Shown here in pieces: positions 33,101-39,577 of a stretch of DNA of 39,577 nucleotides (the first letter of the stretch is position 1; each line of letters opens with the position of its first letter). The DNA is from a virus, in IMG/VR virus record IMGVR_UViG_3300013126_000084, positions 1 to 39,577 of that record; one strand, written 5' to 3'. A program made the translations under genes and the position numbers. The notes under the pieces were generated by a model. The model did not search any database. It worked only from the letters and a program-made list of their open reading frames with translations, and had not been told where the DNA came from.

Positions 33101-34809
33101 GCTTCTGGACCCTTTAGTGCAACGTCGCCTGCGCCTTCTCCCGCTTGATCGACTCGAGTAACACCTCCACTGATATCAGTTGTAGGTCCGTAACGTCCTG
33201 AAGCTCCACTGGGAGTGCCATATTTTTGTCCTCCAAGTACTGCATCGCTAATTCTAGTTGTTCCAAAGTCAATTCTTGCATCTGGAGCCTCTTCTTTCTG
33301 TTGATCGAGTAATGATGTAAATGTATTTACGGCATCTTCATTAAGCTTACCAGGATAAGCCTCTAGTGTTTTTTCTACTAAGTCTCGGCCTTCTGGTGTA
33401 CTTGCATCTACACCTTTTAATACTTTAAACGCATTAGAATTCTTTTTGATACCCCACGAAGTTAACGTAGTATCATCAAGCGGACCTACAATAATAGGTT
33501 TACCTACTTCAACAGATGGTCCACCCACAACGTTAAATAATTTACCTTGATCAGCGGTAGCTCCTTCTTGAGATATAGTAGGTAGATTGATGTTAGCTAG
33601 TTTAGCGGCTTTCTCTGCTTTAACTCTGTTAATTTCGTCAGCTTTCTCTTCCGCATCTTTTAAAAACTGACGTTTTAATACGTCTCTTGATGGGCGTTTT
33701 TGTTCAGTGCCTGGAACAGCCTCTGCCTCAGGTTTTTCTTGTTCAGTTTTAAATTCTCTATATTTACTGTAAGCGTTTGCTGCAGAACCTATACTAGAAC
33801 CAACAGCCAACCCTGCCCATCCAGCTTCAAATAATTGTCGTTTAGACTCTTCAGTTGTTATATCTCCACCAGCTTGAATTATTTCTGCCGCTTGTTCAAA
33901 CATTTCAGTAGGCGCTTCAGTAATACCTTTAGCTACACCTACTCCCGCGGCTTTACCTACTTCTTTAGCTACAGCAGTTTTAACTCCTTCTCCCGCGGCT
34001 TTACGTTTGGCTATTTCCTCAGTTATTTTACCTAACATGGCTTTTTGACCAAACTTACTACCAATACCACCTACAAATTTATCCACAAGGAAACCAAGAG
34101 GTGCTGTAATAGCTGCCCATGTTCTAGCTTGATTAGGGTCTAACTCTTCAGGAGCTTTTTTAACAAGCCCTTGAGTTTCCATAAAATGACCGTATTGTTG
34201 AAGACCATAAGAACCTATACCAGCAATTGTAGCTGCAACTGGAGCCGCAATTGGAGCAGCTGGTCCTGATATCATTGCAGCGCCTGTACCTACAAGTAAC
34301 GAAGTTAAAAGAGGCACAGCCATTTCTGGACCTGATTTAAGAACTTGTTCTACAATATAAGATGGGACTTGAGCACTTGCAGGTAGTAAACCTTTTTCAT
34401 GAGCAATACGATTAATATCAGTTGCAGTTAATGTAGGTGTAACAGGTTGTTCTGCTTTAGTTTTAATCTCTTCCATTTTAGCTGCAGCAGCTTCTAAATC
34501 ACCACGATCTTTTGCAGAACCTAATTCATAACCACGTTTAATTCCACCAAAAGAAGATACACCTTCTTTTAAAGATTCTTTAGCACGAGCTAAAAAGCCC
34601 ACATCTTCAGGTTTAGGTTGTGGTTTAATACTAGGAGGTTCTGTGAGATTTTGTTGTGGTTGAGTAGTATCTACTGGAGTTTCAGTAGCTAATTCAGCTT
34701 GTGCAGCTTCAACCTGTTTGATATAAGGAATTAATTGAGATACTGATTCAGTATCTCCTTCGGCATCTAATTGTTCTAAAACTCGGTAGAGTTCGTTTAA
34801 ATCTTCCAT
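27172..34809 (-). CDS. Giant multidomain virion protein (2545 residues) with metallopeptidase motif
   Basis: This product is far longer than ordinary phage proteins and resembles the polyvalent proteins or internal virion proteins injected with the DNA. Hydrophobic segments lie near residues 160-205 (LLTSLLVGTGAAMIS). A zinc peptidase motif HEIGVH is at 830-835. A segment near 1480-1580 (GGKAERIDEVFGTRNEDGTF; GMVEFYDHYIPRYAAKLIKK) and VTSAMKEKAMAGQPLFA near 1615 resemble parts of large polyvalent protein-associated domains. The C-terminal part (about 1850-2300) with NEFLRAQIVLEPLFNLAQIP and a membrane helix near 2215 is like LPD38-type ends. The start has no ribosome-binding site and follows the upstream gene by three bases, so expression is probably coupled. 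Domain names are from memory. Confidence 0.85.
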   Translation of the reverse strand: MEDLNELYRVLEQLDAEGDTESVSQLIPYIKQVEAAQAELATETPVDTTQPQQNLTEPPSIKPQPKPEDVGFLARAKESLKEGVSSFGGIKRGYELGSAKDRGDLEAAAAKMEEIKTKAEQPVTPTLTATDINRIAHEKGLLPASAQVPSYIVEQVLKSGPEMAVPLLTSLLVGTGAAMISGPAAPIAAPVAATIAGIGSYGLQQYGHFMETQGLVKKAPEELDPNQARTWAAITAPLGFLVDKFVGGIGSKFGQKAMLGKITEEIAKRKAAGEGVKTAVAKEVGKAAGVGVAKGITEAPTEMFEQAAEIIQAGGDITTEESKRQLFEAGWAGLAVGSSIGSAANAYSKYREFKTEQEKPEAEAVPGTEQKRPSRDVLKRQFLKDAEEKADEINRVKAEKAAKLANINLPTISQEGATADQGKLFNVVGGPSVEVGKPIIVGPLDDTTLTSWGIKKNSNAFKVLKGVDASTPEGRDLVEKTLEAYPGKLNEDAVNTFTSLLDQQKEEAPDARIDFGTTRISDAVLGGQKYGTPSGASGRYGPTTDISGGVTRVDQAGEGAGDVALKGPEARAKPETLKGGERLLDIQELLNDPNPQQRRAARRSFVDWFKTQETNELIKEGAKLEREERAKYANLKKTQYPIVDQSTNLANILSTLKDKPNYLIEDLRNEDVPDAERQELNQHARDYLLAESLRNKYKVRMTPEEVAALEKEGETITQKEKPLSEDEFKDLQDEFLARQTKEEGPLEARGQIQETGETPDTIEQEFQKQYGKNVRLAKQRGLLNFLKDASELPPEIGQVSPTTKAVYYKGKGYFIANRITKENAPRMLLHEIGVHYGLEGMLGTANYKRVIKQIKQNHLTDKELKAAWDSTLETYPELAENSDNFMQEVIAKIGETAPNNSIFRQIIGYIKQFLSKLGYGWDVNKITADDIRDMVQHSVRMSLAGKVKGIEPDLTMAAEEIGAPRPTYYSALSRVITNAQFKNNVSIQSGEQWVNWLNSKTSEAGVKRDELEFSGLLEFLELNKSEKFNKQDILNYLNENGTKVNEYMYGEGEGSSYSDKDKEAWIQEGVDDYIDSQKDDIYSQAYEEAADNFDFPYYYKEENVTDADGNKGYRIYMEGYPTSPIDDNYYFSEDEAQQVVDEENSAGIASYAEEIHDRYIAELYERADIVRDELADQWDEDHENVRTRYLDWTMEGGDKKYTEVVIALQNPKKGTVFSHQHWPDISNPIAHYRVNARTDIKGNIVLFVEEMQSDWAQAPRKLRKKHIKELAEKYKIDEKKIAQFVPGDWGFKRTFTKEQEKEYDNIITKVYQFKDAKQQLSNQIFNLINFRNQFADIVDTEVRKRVGPMDATERGYDMTRYDYIKSVLNNDIEGKTTPSGYKIDSKIIRDILNEPIVEKNIEQYRKNQDTLDKLLYEEEQLVQKINDLESKNQALSQSGKIDKGPFVQDTEAWSNLVLKNIIRFAAERGYDKVAFVNGKQAAFKGGKAERIDEVFGTRNEDGTFNIYATLKDGGGRSRTLEKIRDLDLEDYVGGLANKIRSLKVGETDGWDAGDLKLPAQGMVEFYDHYIPRYAAKLIKKLGGTQLETVELIPPSQDRPEDEKVGKQIGFTVTSAMKEKAMAGQPLFARASKQELDEDLKKSGTVGKEEKGFPTLGERFVEAPLKTTDELIADFRKNFFSFDAAQNNKMIIAARKQGIPEKDIARMIQASRVSQAVNADYIADMWMVHGGIKYDPESFSFVIKDLSNSMSTIREQLTALAKKYGVSEYEMYQYGNAAFVSARSADLIKFNQKLQRKVIKRLADGKTAQARKEADKYKLVHQTPAEIKRGLKFFTTVPELKKLKKVWNINRSRLMNVAVENGLFTREEADDLLDIIDYVPFFRDKQVEAGKALNEYPKGLLDVAKQKRLKGSYQPVHNVFDNMERWARYTIKKSINNKAAQEKIKYYSKLLPDDIKILKSGRPATGNVVGVWQDGKVVKYEFQGYDGESMVDGFTGMEPATMAPGAAFTRPFNEFLRAQIVLEPLFNLAQIPMDMFNAMFASGVNISIMVPLQVMKEIIYTPLGISSSRKYLTARGITGKRDFNSEYDRIDINGMKEVKEATKMGKLIEYVLAPPKALLKGFKFLGMVSDNLIRQAVYSQVLLETGNKARATYAAEEIINFRRTGSSSAVNLVRQNAVFVNANLQAMNISYGTIMFSDITNDSKLVQLRRLLLNGAQVIMVGLAIVAINADDDDYKKLDPKDRDNAIVIPETGGFKLPLRGDILTFFFKILPEHLYNRYIEQSEDSEKMKKALSVAFKRALAVPSALPSYLTFFIEQSLNFDFVTGRPLKGRSQEDLEAELQYSNKYTSQFARAVTDLTKDTPFEVSPISVQHFMNRWLASTSMLVGLFTNSIIANMRGEILPAKTIRETLLQIPNMSKFLSKEENTRNINDFYELTQLVDAAVQSANRYKSTDYDKFIEFQNKDNKAALIDLRKELATIRRDLQNLREWENKVIASKDRGQWTPQTKKIELDRIEAARQDILGHEQQVDDGIDRRIQNLRKQGGL

Positions 34810-34812
34810 AAT

Positions 34813-36231
34813 TTAATTTTGATAGTATGGGTCGTCTAAACCTTGTCCTGCTTTATCAAAAGGTATATCTAGTTCTTCTTGTGTATTGGTAGTTCTATAG
34901 TTATTAGACGCATTCCTACGTGCTTCAGCAGCATCCATAATTTTTTGAATATTAGTAGGACGAGGTATATTTAATAAACTTTCAGGACCACTTACTTTTG
35001 AAGCTGGTTTTTTCTTATCTTCTGGTTTTACATTAGCTGCTGGGTTTTTAGTTTGTTCAAACATTTTCATTAATTGAGATTCTGTAGGCACATCTGGCAT
35101 TGTACCGCTTCTAATATAGTTTTGTGCGTTTTTAAGATAAACGTTTTTAACAAACTGTAAAAAGCCTGGATTATTACGGAATACACCTGACGCTGATCCA
35201 GAAGGAAAGGAAGCAGTAAAATCTTTTATATATTTATCATATATTTTAGAATTTAAATCTCCTTCTTTACCTGCTAATGTAGCAGACCTTTTAATTTGTG
35301 CAGCCTCAATCGTTGCGCCAGTAGTAGCATTAACTTTTTGTGCTTCAAATTCTTTAGTTCTAGCTGATTCTTTAAGAGCAGCTGCTGTTTTAAAGTCTCC
35401 TATAGATTCAGCGTATTTAGCTTGCTCAAGCTCATTTAGAGCGGCACGATTTAATCGTTTAGCTGCAATAATATTTTTATTCATTTCAGCAACAGCAGGA
35501 CCCGCTTTAACCCCTGCAGCTACAGCGCCTCTTACAAAACCTCCAGGTGTTGTGCCAAACCCTTCAGCTAATTTAAACAAGATATTGGCTTTATCCGCCT
35601 CTCTACTTTCTTTTATATCTTCTAGTGTTTGAGCTTCTAAGTCTTGTTTACGTTTTTTATAAAAATCAGGATCAACAAAACGTGATTTTAAATCTTGTGT
35701 TTCTAATAATAAATCATCTGCTGTAGGTATTGCAGGAATAGGCATTCTAAAAGTTGCATAAGGATCTTTTACTAAATCTCCAGCAGCAAAGGCAACAATT
35801 CCACCATTAGCATAATTATTTTCATTAAACATATCACCTACATTTAAGTCTGCTACGCCCCCCTCTGCCATCATTTGAGTAGGAGCTTCTGGCATTTGTG
35901 ATGCTTGTGCCATCATTTGAGTAGGAGCTTGTGACATTTGTGGTGGGGCTATAGAAGCTAAACCTTGAGGTTGATCAGATTCAGCTAGTTTATTTTGTAT
36001 TTGTTCAGATACTGTTTCTGTAGGAGCAGACATACTAGCATTACTACCTTGTTTATTACGAGCAACAATACTAGATGCTAAACTAACAAGTAATGCACCT
36101 TTATCACCAAGTTCAGGTGGTGGGTTTTGACTATACTTTAAAAGTAAAATAGGGTCTATGGTTCCTGCTTTAACTAATCTATTTAAAGCTGCTTGTAAAT
36201 TAACTGAGCCATTATCTTGTTGAATACTCAT
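34813..36231 (-). CDS. Virion protein with repeats in its N-terminal half
   Basis: The 472-residue product contains PTQMMA repeats around residues 100-125, then AEGGVADLNVGDMF and YANGGIVAFAAGDLVK, the GG-V/I-A segments seen in many marine phage virion proteins and also in the gene at 37758. The middle (about 190-310) is a long helical, Ala/Lys/Glu-rich region. AAGGA precedes the ATG. It lies directly upstream of the giant gene and probably forms part of the internal or tail machinery. No specific family name is supported. Confidence 0.72.
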   Translation of the reverse strand: MSIQQDNGSVNLQAALNRLVKAGTIDPILLLKYSQNPPPELGDKGALLVSLASSIVARNKQGSNASMSAPTETVSEQIQNKLAESDQPQGLASIAPPQMSQAPTQMMAQASQMPEAPTQMMAEGGVADLNVGDMFNENNYANGGIVAFAAGDLVKDPYATFRMPIPAIPTADDLLLETQDLKSRFVDPDFYKKRKQDLEAQTLEDIKESREADKANILFKLAEGFGTTPGGFVRGAVAAGVKAGPAVAEMNKNIIAAKRLNRAALNELEQAKYAESIGDFKTAAALKESARTKEFEAQKVNATTGATIEAAQIKRSATLAGKEGDLNSKIYDKYIKDFTASFPSGSASGVFRNNPGFLQFVKNVYLKNAQNYIRSGTMPDVPTESQLMKMFEQTKNPAANVKPEDKKKPASKVSGPESLLNIPRPTNIQKIMDAAEARRNASNNYRTTNTQEELDIPFDKAGQGLDDPYYQN

Positions 36232-36241
36232 TATATAATCC

Positions 36242-37351
36242 TTAACTTAACGCTTTAGAAAGAGCAAGACCAGATAATCCTAAACTGGCTATCTGTGATG
36301 CTGTGCTTGGTTGTGGTGTATATTGTACCTGAGTTGAACCCAAAGCACCTGCGTTACCTCTAAGAATATTGCTAAGGTATTCAAGTTGATTTCTTTGATA
36401 GTTTTGTTGTTCTTGAAATTGTTGATATTTCATATCATTAATTTGTTGTTGTAGCGCTTGTTTTTCACCTTCAGTAGCAGCTTGAGCTTTTAATCTTTCT
36501 AAATTAGCTGTTTGTTCTGCAGTACCTAAAGCACCAAGTTTACCTGATGTATCAATACCTGCCATCATACCTGCTAGACCAATATCTTTGCCTAACCCAG
36601 CTTGGAATTGTTGTGCTTGTTGTCCTAATTGAGCTGCTTGCATACGACGTGCTTGATCGCGTTCAAACTGTGCTTGAGCATTCATAAATGCTTCTTGTTG
36701 ACCTTTAGCTCTAATATCACCAATCGTTTGCATAGTATTACGGCCTTGTTCCGCTTGTAATAATGCTTGACGTGCACCACCAAATGTACCGCGGCCAATT
36801 GATCCCAATGCACCGGCAGATTTATCCATAGCTGCTTTTCTTTCAGCTTCACGAACGGCAATATCTGTCACATTAGATTGATATGGAGACATATAATAAG
36901 AAGCTGCAGGAGCATCAAACGTACCACCAGATACAGCCATAGGACTATAACCAAAAGCTCCGGTTAAACCAGCAGCACCCGCACCATAACCCATAGTTTG
37001 ACCCGCAGTTAAGCCTGCTTGAGATTGACCAAATTGACTAGGAAGCCCTAATCCCATGGTTTCTCTTTGTATGGCTTCTTGACCTGGAGTAAAACCTGCA
37101 ACGCGTTCGCCTGTATAAACAGGCATTGGTTTAACACCTGTTACAGCACCAGAAGAATCTGTTGTATAAACCTGTTTACCAGTTTCTTTTAATAGTTGTT
37201 CGTAATATGGCTTAGCATATTCAGGTAAGTTAGTGGAATAAGAAGTAGATGTTTGATTGCCTCCACCACCACCGCCTCCAGAGCTTCCACCATAAAAGGT
37301 AAATGCTTCTACTAGGTCAGTTACCCAAGTAAACAATTTAAATAATTTCAT
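36242..37351 (-). CDS. Virion structural protein (369 residues), Gln/Ala-rich
   Basis: The product has a Gly-rich linker near residues 22-32, then LPEYAKPYYEQLLKETGKQV and YTGERVAGFTPGQEAI. A long Ala/Gln/Gly helical part follows, with AQFERDQARRMQAAQLGQQA. I recall this type of protein as a frequent neighbour of internal virion genes in marine podovirus-like phages. The helical core could line a channel or bundle with the other virion proteins. Its start overlaps the preceding stop (ATGA) with GGAG upstream. Confidence 0.72.
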   Translation of the reverse strand: MKLFKLFTWVTDLVEAFTFYGGSSGGGGGGGNQTSTSYSTNLPEYAKPYYEQLLKETGKQVYTTDSSGAVTGVKPMPVYTGERVAGFTPGQEAIQRETMGLGLPSQFGQSQAGLTAGQTMGYGAGAAGLTGAFGYSPMAVSGGTFDAPAASYYMSPYQSNVTDIAVREAERKAAMDKSAGALGSIGRGTFGGARQALLQAEQGRNTMQTIGDIRAKGQQEAFMNAQAQFERDQARRMQAAQLGQQAQQFQAGLGKDIGLAGMMAGIDTSGKLGALGTAEQTANLERLKAQAATEGEKQALQQQINDMKYQQFQEQQNYQRNQLEYLSNILRGNAGALGSTQVQYTPQPSTASQIASLGLSGLALSKALS

Positions 37352-37761
37352 AAATCTTTCTCCACAACCATTCTAACGGTATTAAAGTTTGCTTTTATTT
37401 TATATAATCTTGCCTGAGCTTCTTGGGCCCAAGCAGCAGCTTTTGTTGCGCCTTGCATTCTAGCCCAAGTTTCTACTTGACTAAATGTTTCATCATTTAC
37501 TATACCTAATCCACCTAATGCTGTAATAAACATAGTCCTTGCATTGGGATGATTAATAAATTCTACAGTCATCGCTCCGTTTATTTTATTATTTTTATTA
37601 ACGGATACTAACAAAGTTTGTTCACCTTTTACTAACAATAACTTTAATTGATCTAAAGTCATGTCATTATTGCTTACATTAATAGAAGCGTTCAAATATG
37701 TTTCTATATCAGCCCAAACGTTATATACGTTATTAGGTGCTACAATTTGTACAGTGTTCAT
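37348..37761 (-). CDS. GNAT-like virion-associated protein
   Basis: The 137-residue product resembles the small acetyltransferase-fold proteins of podoviruses (T7 gp13-like): KLLLVKGEQTLLVSVNKNNK and INGAMTVEFINHPNARTMFI (about residues 46-84), then GLGIVNDETFSQVETWARMQ and a closing basic end. Such proteins are often needed for virion assembly even where no acetylation is known. A clear acetyl-CoA loop is not visible, so activity is doubtful. Confidence 0.62.
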   Translation of the reverse strand: MNTVQIVAPNNVYNVWADIETYLNASINVSNNDMTLDQLKLLLVKGEQTLLVSVNKNNKINGAMTVEFINHPNARTMFITALGGLGIVNDETFSQVETWARMQGATKAAAWAQEAQARLYKIKANFNTVRMVVEKDL

Positions 37762-39422
37762 GCAGGCATGTATTTTGCTGGTTTAATTTGTTTACCTTGT
37801 TTAGTATGACCTGTTCTTGCTTTTCGAACTCTATCTAACATCGCATATAATCTTTTTGATCCTGCTTTAGTAGAGCCATTACCTAAATGACTAACAACAT
37901 CTGCAGGAATTACAAATTCACCATCAGCTAAACGAGCTGGTTGTTTACCTTCTATTGTAGCAGGTATTGAATCACTCATACCATCACCAGCTCCATTTAA
38001 ATAACCGCCTTTAGCATATCCTGTTCTAGCACCAGTTAAGTTTTGAACAAAACTAGCTTGAGGTGGGACTAATTGATTTTGCATAGCCGCTGCAACATTA
38101 GAGAAAGCTCCAGGAGCATAATTTTGAGTAGGAATACTACCAGTATTTAATGCGTTAGATGTTAAATTATTTAATTTATTTTCTAGCATTTCTGTTTTAG
38201 CTGTCTCATTAATAATCATATTTTCTAAATTTTCTGGAGCAGAGGCAGTTTTTGATGGGTCTGGTAAATCTAAACTAGCTACTCCACCATCTGCATACCC
38301 TAATGTTTGTGCTTGAGTTATAGCTTGTTCACCCGCAAGATTATTAAGACGTCCTAAACCAAAACCTGATAAACCAGGAGAAATAGTAGGTTGATTGTCT
38401 GGTGTGCCATATAAGTCTCTTATACCACCTGATTGAATTGTACCACCTGTTGCATAGCCATCAATATATCCACCCTTTGCAACTAAACGAAGACCTGTAT
38501 CGGTACTTAAATCTAATCTAGCATAAGGATCATATTTTTCAGCCTCCGCCCTCTGTATGGGTTTACCATAAATGTCTGATTCTTCTAAACCACCAAACAC
38601 AGCGGCACCACCAACAGGCAACATTGTTTTGCCTAGGGCCCCCATAGCAGAATCAGCACCTATAGCTTTGGTATAAGCATCAATAGCAGCTTGGTTACCT
38701 GTAGCAGCTCCACCAATTCCTTTAAATGCATCTCCCACATTACCTAAAAATGTTGGATCTGGGGCAACACTTCCTGTGTAATTAAAAGCATTTGCCATAC
38801 CAATAGGTTTACCCGCTGCTAATAATTTATCAACGTCCATAGCACCTGAAGCACCTGATATTGCAGAGTTAGCAGCTCCGCCAGTTTGAGCTGCCATCAT
38901 AGCATTATTATAAGCTAAGTCCGCTCCTGATGTAGCATTTGGAATATATCCACCGCCAGTAGCAAGACCTGATGAACCTCCTCCAATCCCCGCGTTAGTT
39001 GCTGCAGTTTTAGCAGCTTCAGCAGAACCCATAGCCCCAGCAGCTGCTTTACCAGCTCCCATAATACTTGCACCACTATAACCACCAAGTCCACCTGTTA
39101 CAGCACCTAATAATTTATTTTTATTTGTTAAAGCACCTGTAGCAGCACCGGCTAAAATACCAGTAAGCATTGGATAAGAGGCAAATTGCATGCCTGGAAT
39201 CATAGAAGCAAAACCACCTACTACAGTAGGAAGTAATGATTTAAAGAATCCGCCAAGTTTAAATGCTTCAGGGAGTCCTGTATTTGGGTTTATAGTTAAA
39301 GACCCGCCTTGTGCCATAGCTAAACCTTGAAGGCCTGCTACTTCTGAAGGGCTCATGTGAACGAGCATTGAGTCGCCATTACGACCTAATGATGCTAAAC
39401 CTTGGGGTGATTGATACGTCAT
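37758..39422 (-). CDS. Virion protein with Gly-rich repeats (554 residues)
   Basis: The product opens with NGDSMLVHMSPSEVAGLQGL, has a Gly/Ala-rich hydrophobic part (residues 60-160) and repeated GG(Y/V) segments such as YADGGVASLDL, VAKGGYIDGYATGGTIQSGG and YAKGGYLNGAG. The C-terminus (DGMSDSIPATIEGKQPARLA, then GEFVIPADVVSHLGNGSTKA) is a module I have seen in many phage structural proteins. AAGGA lies nine bases before the ATG. The exact place in the virion is unknown. Confidence 0.75.
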   Translation of the reverse strand: MTYQSPQGLASLGRNGDSMLVHMSPSEVAGLQGLAMAQGGSLTINPNTGLPEAFKLGGFFKSLLPTVVGGFASMIPGMQFASYPMLTGILAGAATGALTNKNKLLGAVTGGLGGYSGASIMGAGKAAAGAMGSAEAAKTAATNAGIGGGSSGLATGGGYIPNATSGADLAYNNAMMAAQTGGAANSAISGASGAMDVDKLLAAGKPIGMANAFNYTGSVAPDPTFLGNVGDAFKGIGGAATGNQAAIDAYTKAIGADSAMGALGKTMLPVGGAAVFGGLEESDIYGKPIQRAEAEKYDPYARLDLSTDTGLRLVAKGGYIDGYATGGTIQSGGIRDLYGTPDNQPTISPGLSGFGLGRLNNLAGEQAITQAQTLGYADGGVASLDLPDPSKTASAPENLENMIINETAKTEMLENKLNNLTSNALNTGSIPTQNYAPGAFSNVAAAMQNQLVPPQASFVQNLTGARTGYAKGGYLNGAGDGMSDSIPATIEGKQPARLADGEFVIPADVVSHLGNGSTKAGSKRLYAMLDRVRKARTGHTKQGKQIKPAKYMPA

Positions 39423-39469
39423 AAAGAAAAATCCTTAATTTTGTCTAATAATATCATGTTTCTAAGCCT

Positions 39470-39577
39470 TTATGCTACTGTAATTGTGGGGGCTATACCC
39501 ACTAAGTTAACTGAACCTGCTACACCACTAATGGTATTCTCTAAAACAATCTTTAAAACGCCACCATCGTTATATAC
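39470..39577 (-). CDS. C-terminal end of an unidentified protein (cut by window edge)
   Basis: A minus-strand frame is open from the right edge to TAA at 39472-39470, giving 35 residues that end in ISGVAGSVNLVGIAPTITVA. It is followed by a 47-base gap holding the AAGGA of the next gene. Position suggests another virion protein; the fragment is too short to name. Confidence 0.55.
   Translation of the reverse strand, partial: VYNDGGVLKIVLENTISGVAGSVNLVGIAPTITVA

Overview
This window looks like part of the genome of an uncultured tailed double-stranded DNA phage (Caudoviricetes) with low GC content. It encodes a portal, large and probable small terminase subunits, virion proteins, a family A DNA polymerase, a primase-helicase and a lysis enzyme. 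I see no rRNA, tRNA, integrase or host metabolic gene cluster. Sigma70-type promoters with near-consensus boxes, a SleB-type wall hydrolase, a small lipoprotein and sites matching the IHF consensus point to a Gram-negative bacterial host. The species cannot be named from sequence alone. Both window edges cut through genes (portal at the left, an unidentified protein at the right), so the window is a segment of a larger genome. The missing part should hold the rest of the portal, the capsid and most tail genes.

Layout. (1) 1-3054, minus strand: probable terS, terL, a tiny basic protein, then the portal. (2) 3055-3226: a divergent control region. (3) 3227-27177, plus strand: one long run of about 50 tightly packed genes. 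It opens with a metalloprotease-like gene and a self-contained unit (promoter, 226-residue protein, terminator). A gene-free stretch of about 870 bp follows (4700-5570). It carries repeats matching the IHF consensus, framed by a 13-bp inverted repeat, and is the best candidate for a replication origin or control centre. Then come small early genes with an embedded lysis module (SleB hydrolase, lipoprotein, membrane proteins), and a cassette with a MoxR-like AAA+ ATPase, a metallopeptidase/VWA protein and probable DUF6878, DUF6915 and DUF3150 proteins. A nucleic-acid metabolism block follows (VRR-NUC nuclease, DUF3310, DNA polymerase, Cas4-like nuclease, two HNH endonucleases, SNF2 helicase, probable ssDNA-binding protein, HTH regulator, primase-helicase). 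(4) 27172-39577, minus strand: virion genes, including one of 2545 codons that encodes a metallopeptidase motif and polyvalent-protein-like segments. The two strands' gene blocks meet tail to tail at 27172-27177 with a 6-bp overlap.

Regulation. Four strong promoters share the -35 context TTGACA(T/A)TGT, which in two cases is a 13-bp palindrome. A conserved two-part stem-loop occurs six times just before ribosome-binding sites and divides the early genes into segments. Paired base changes in its outer stem argue that the fold itself is selected. The MoxR/VWA cassette delimited by these elements, the IHF-like array, and the structured leader with a terminator in front of the helicase are the most interesting parts of the window.
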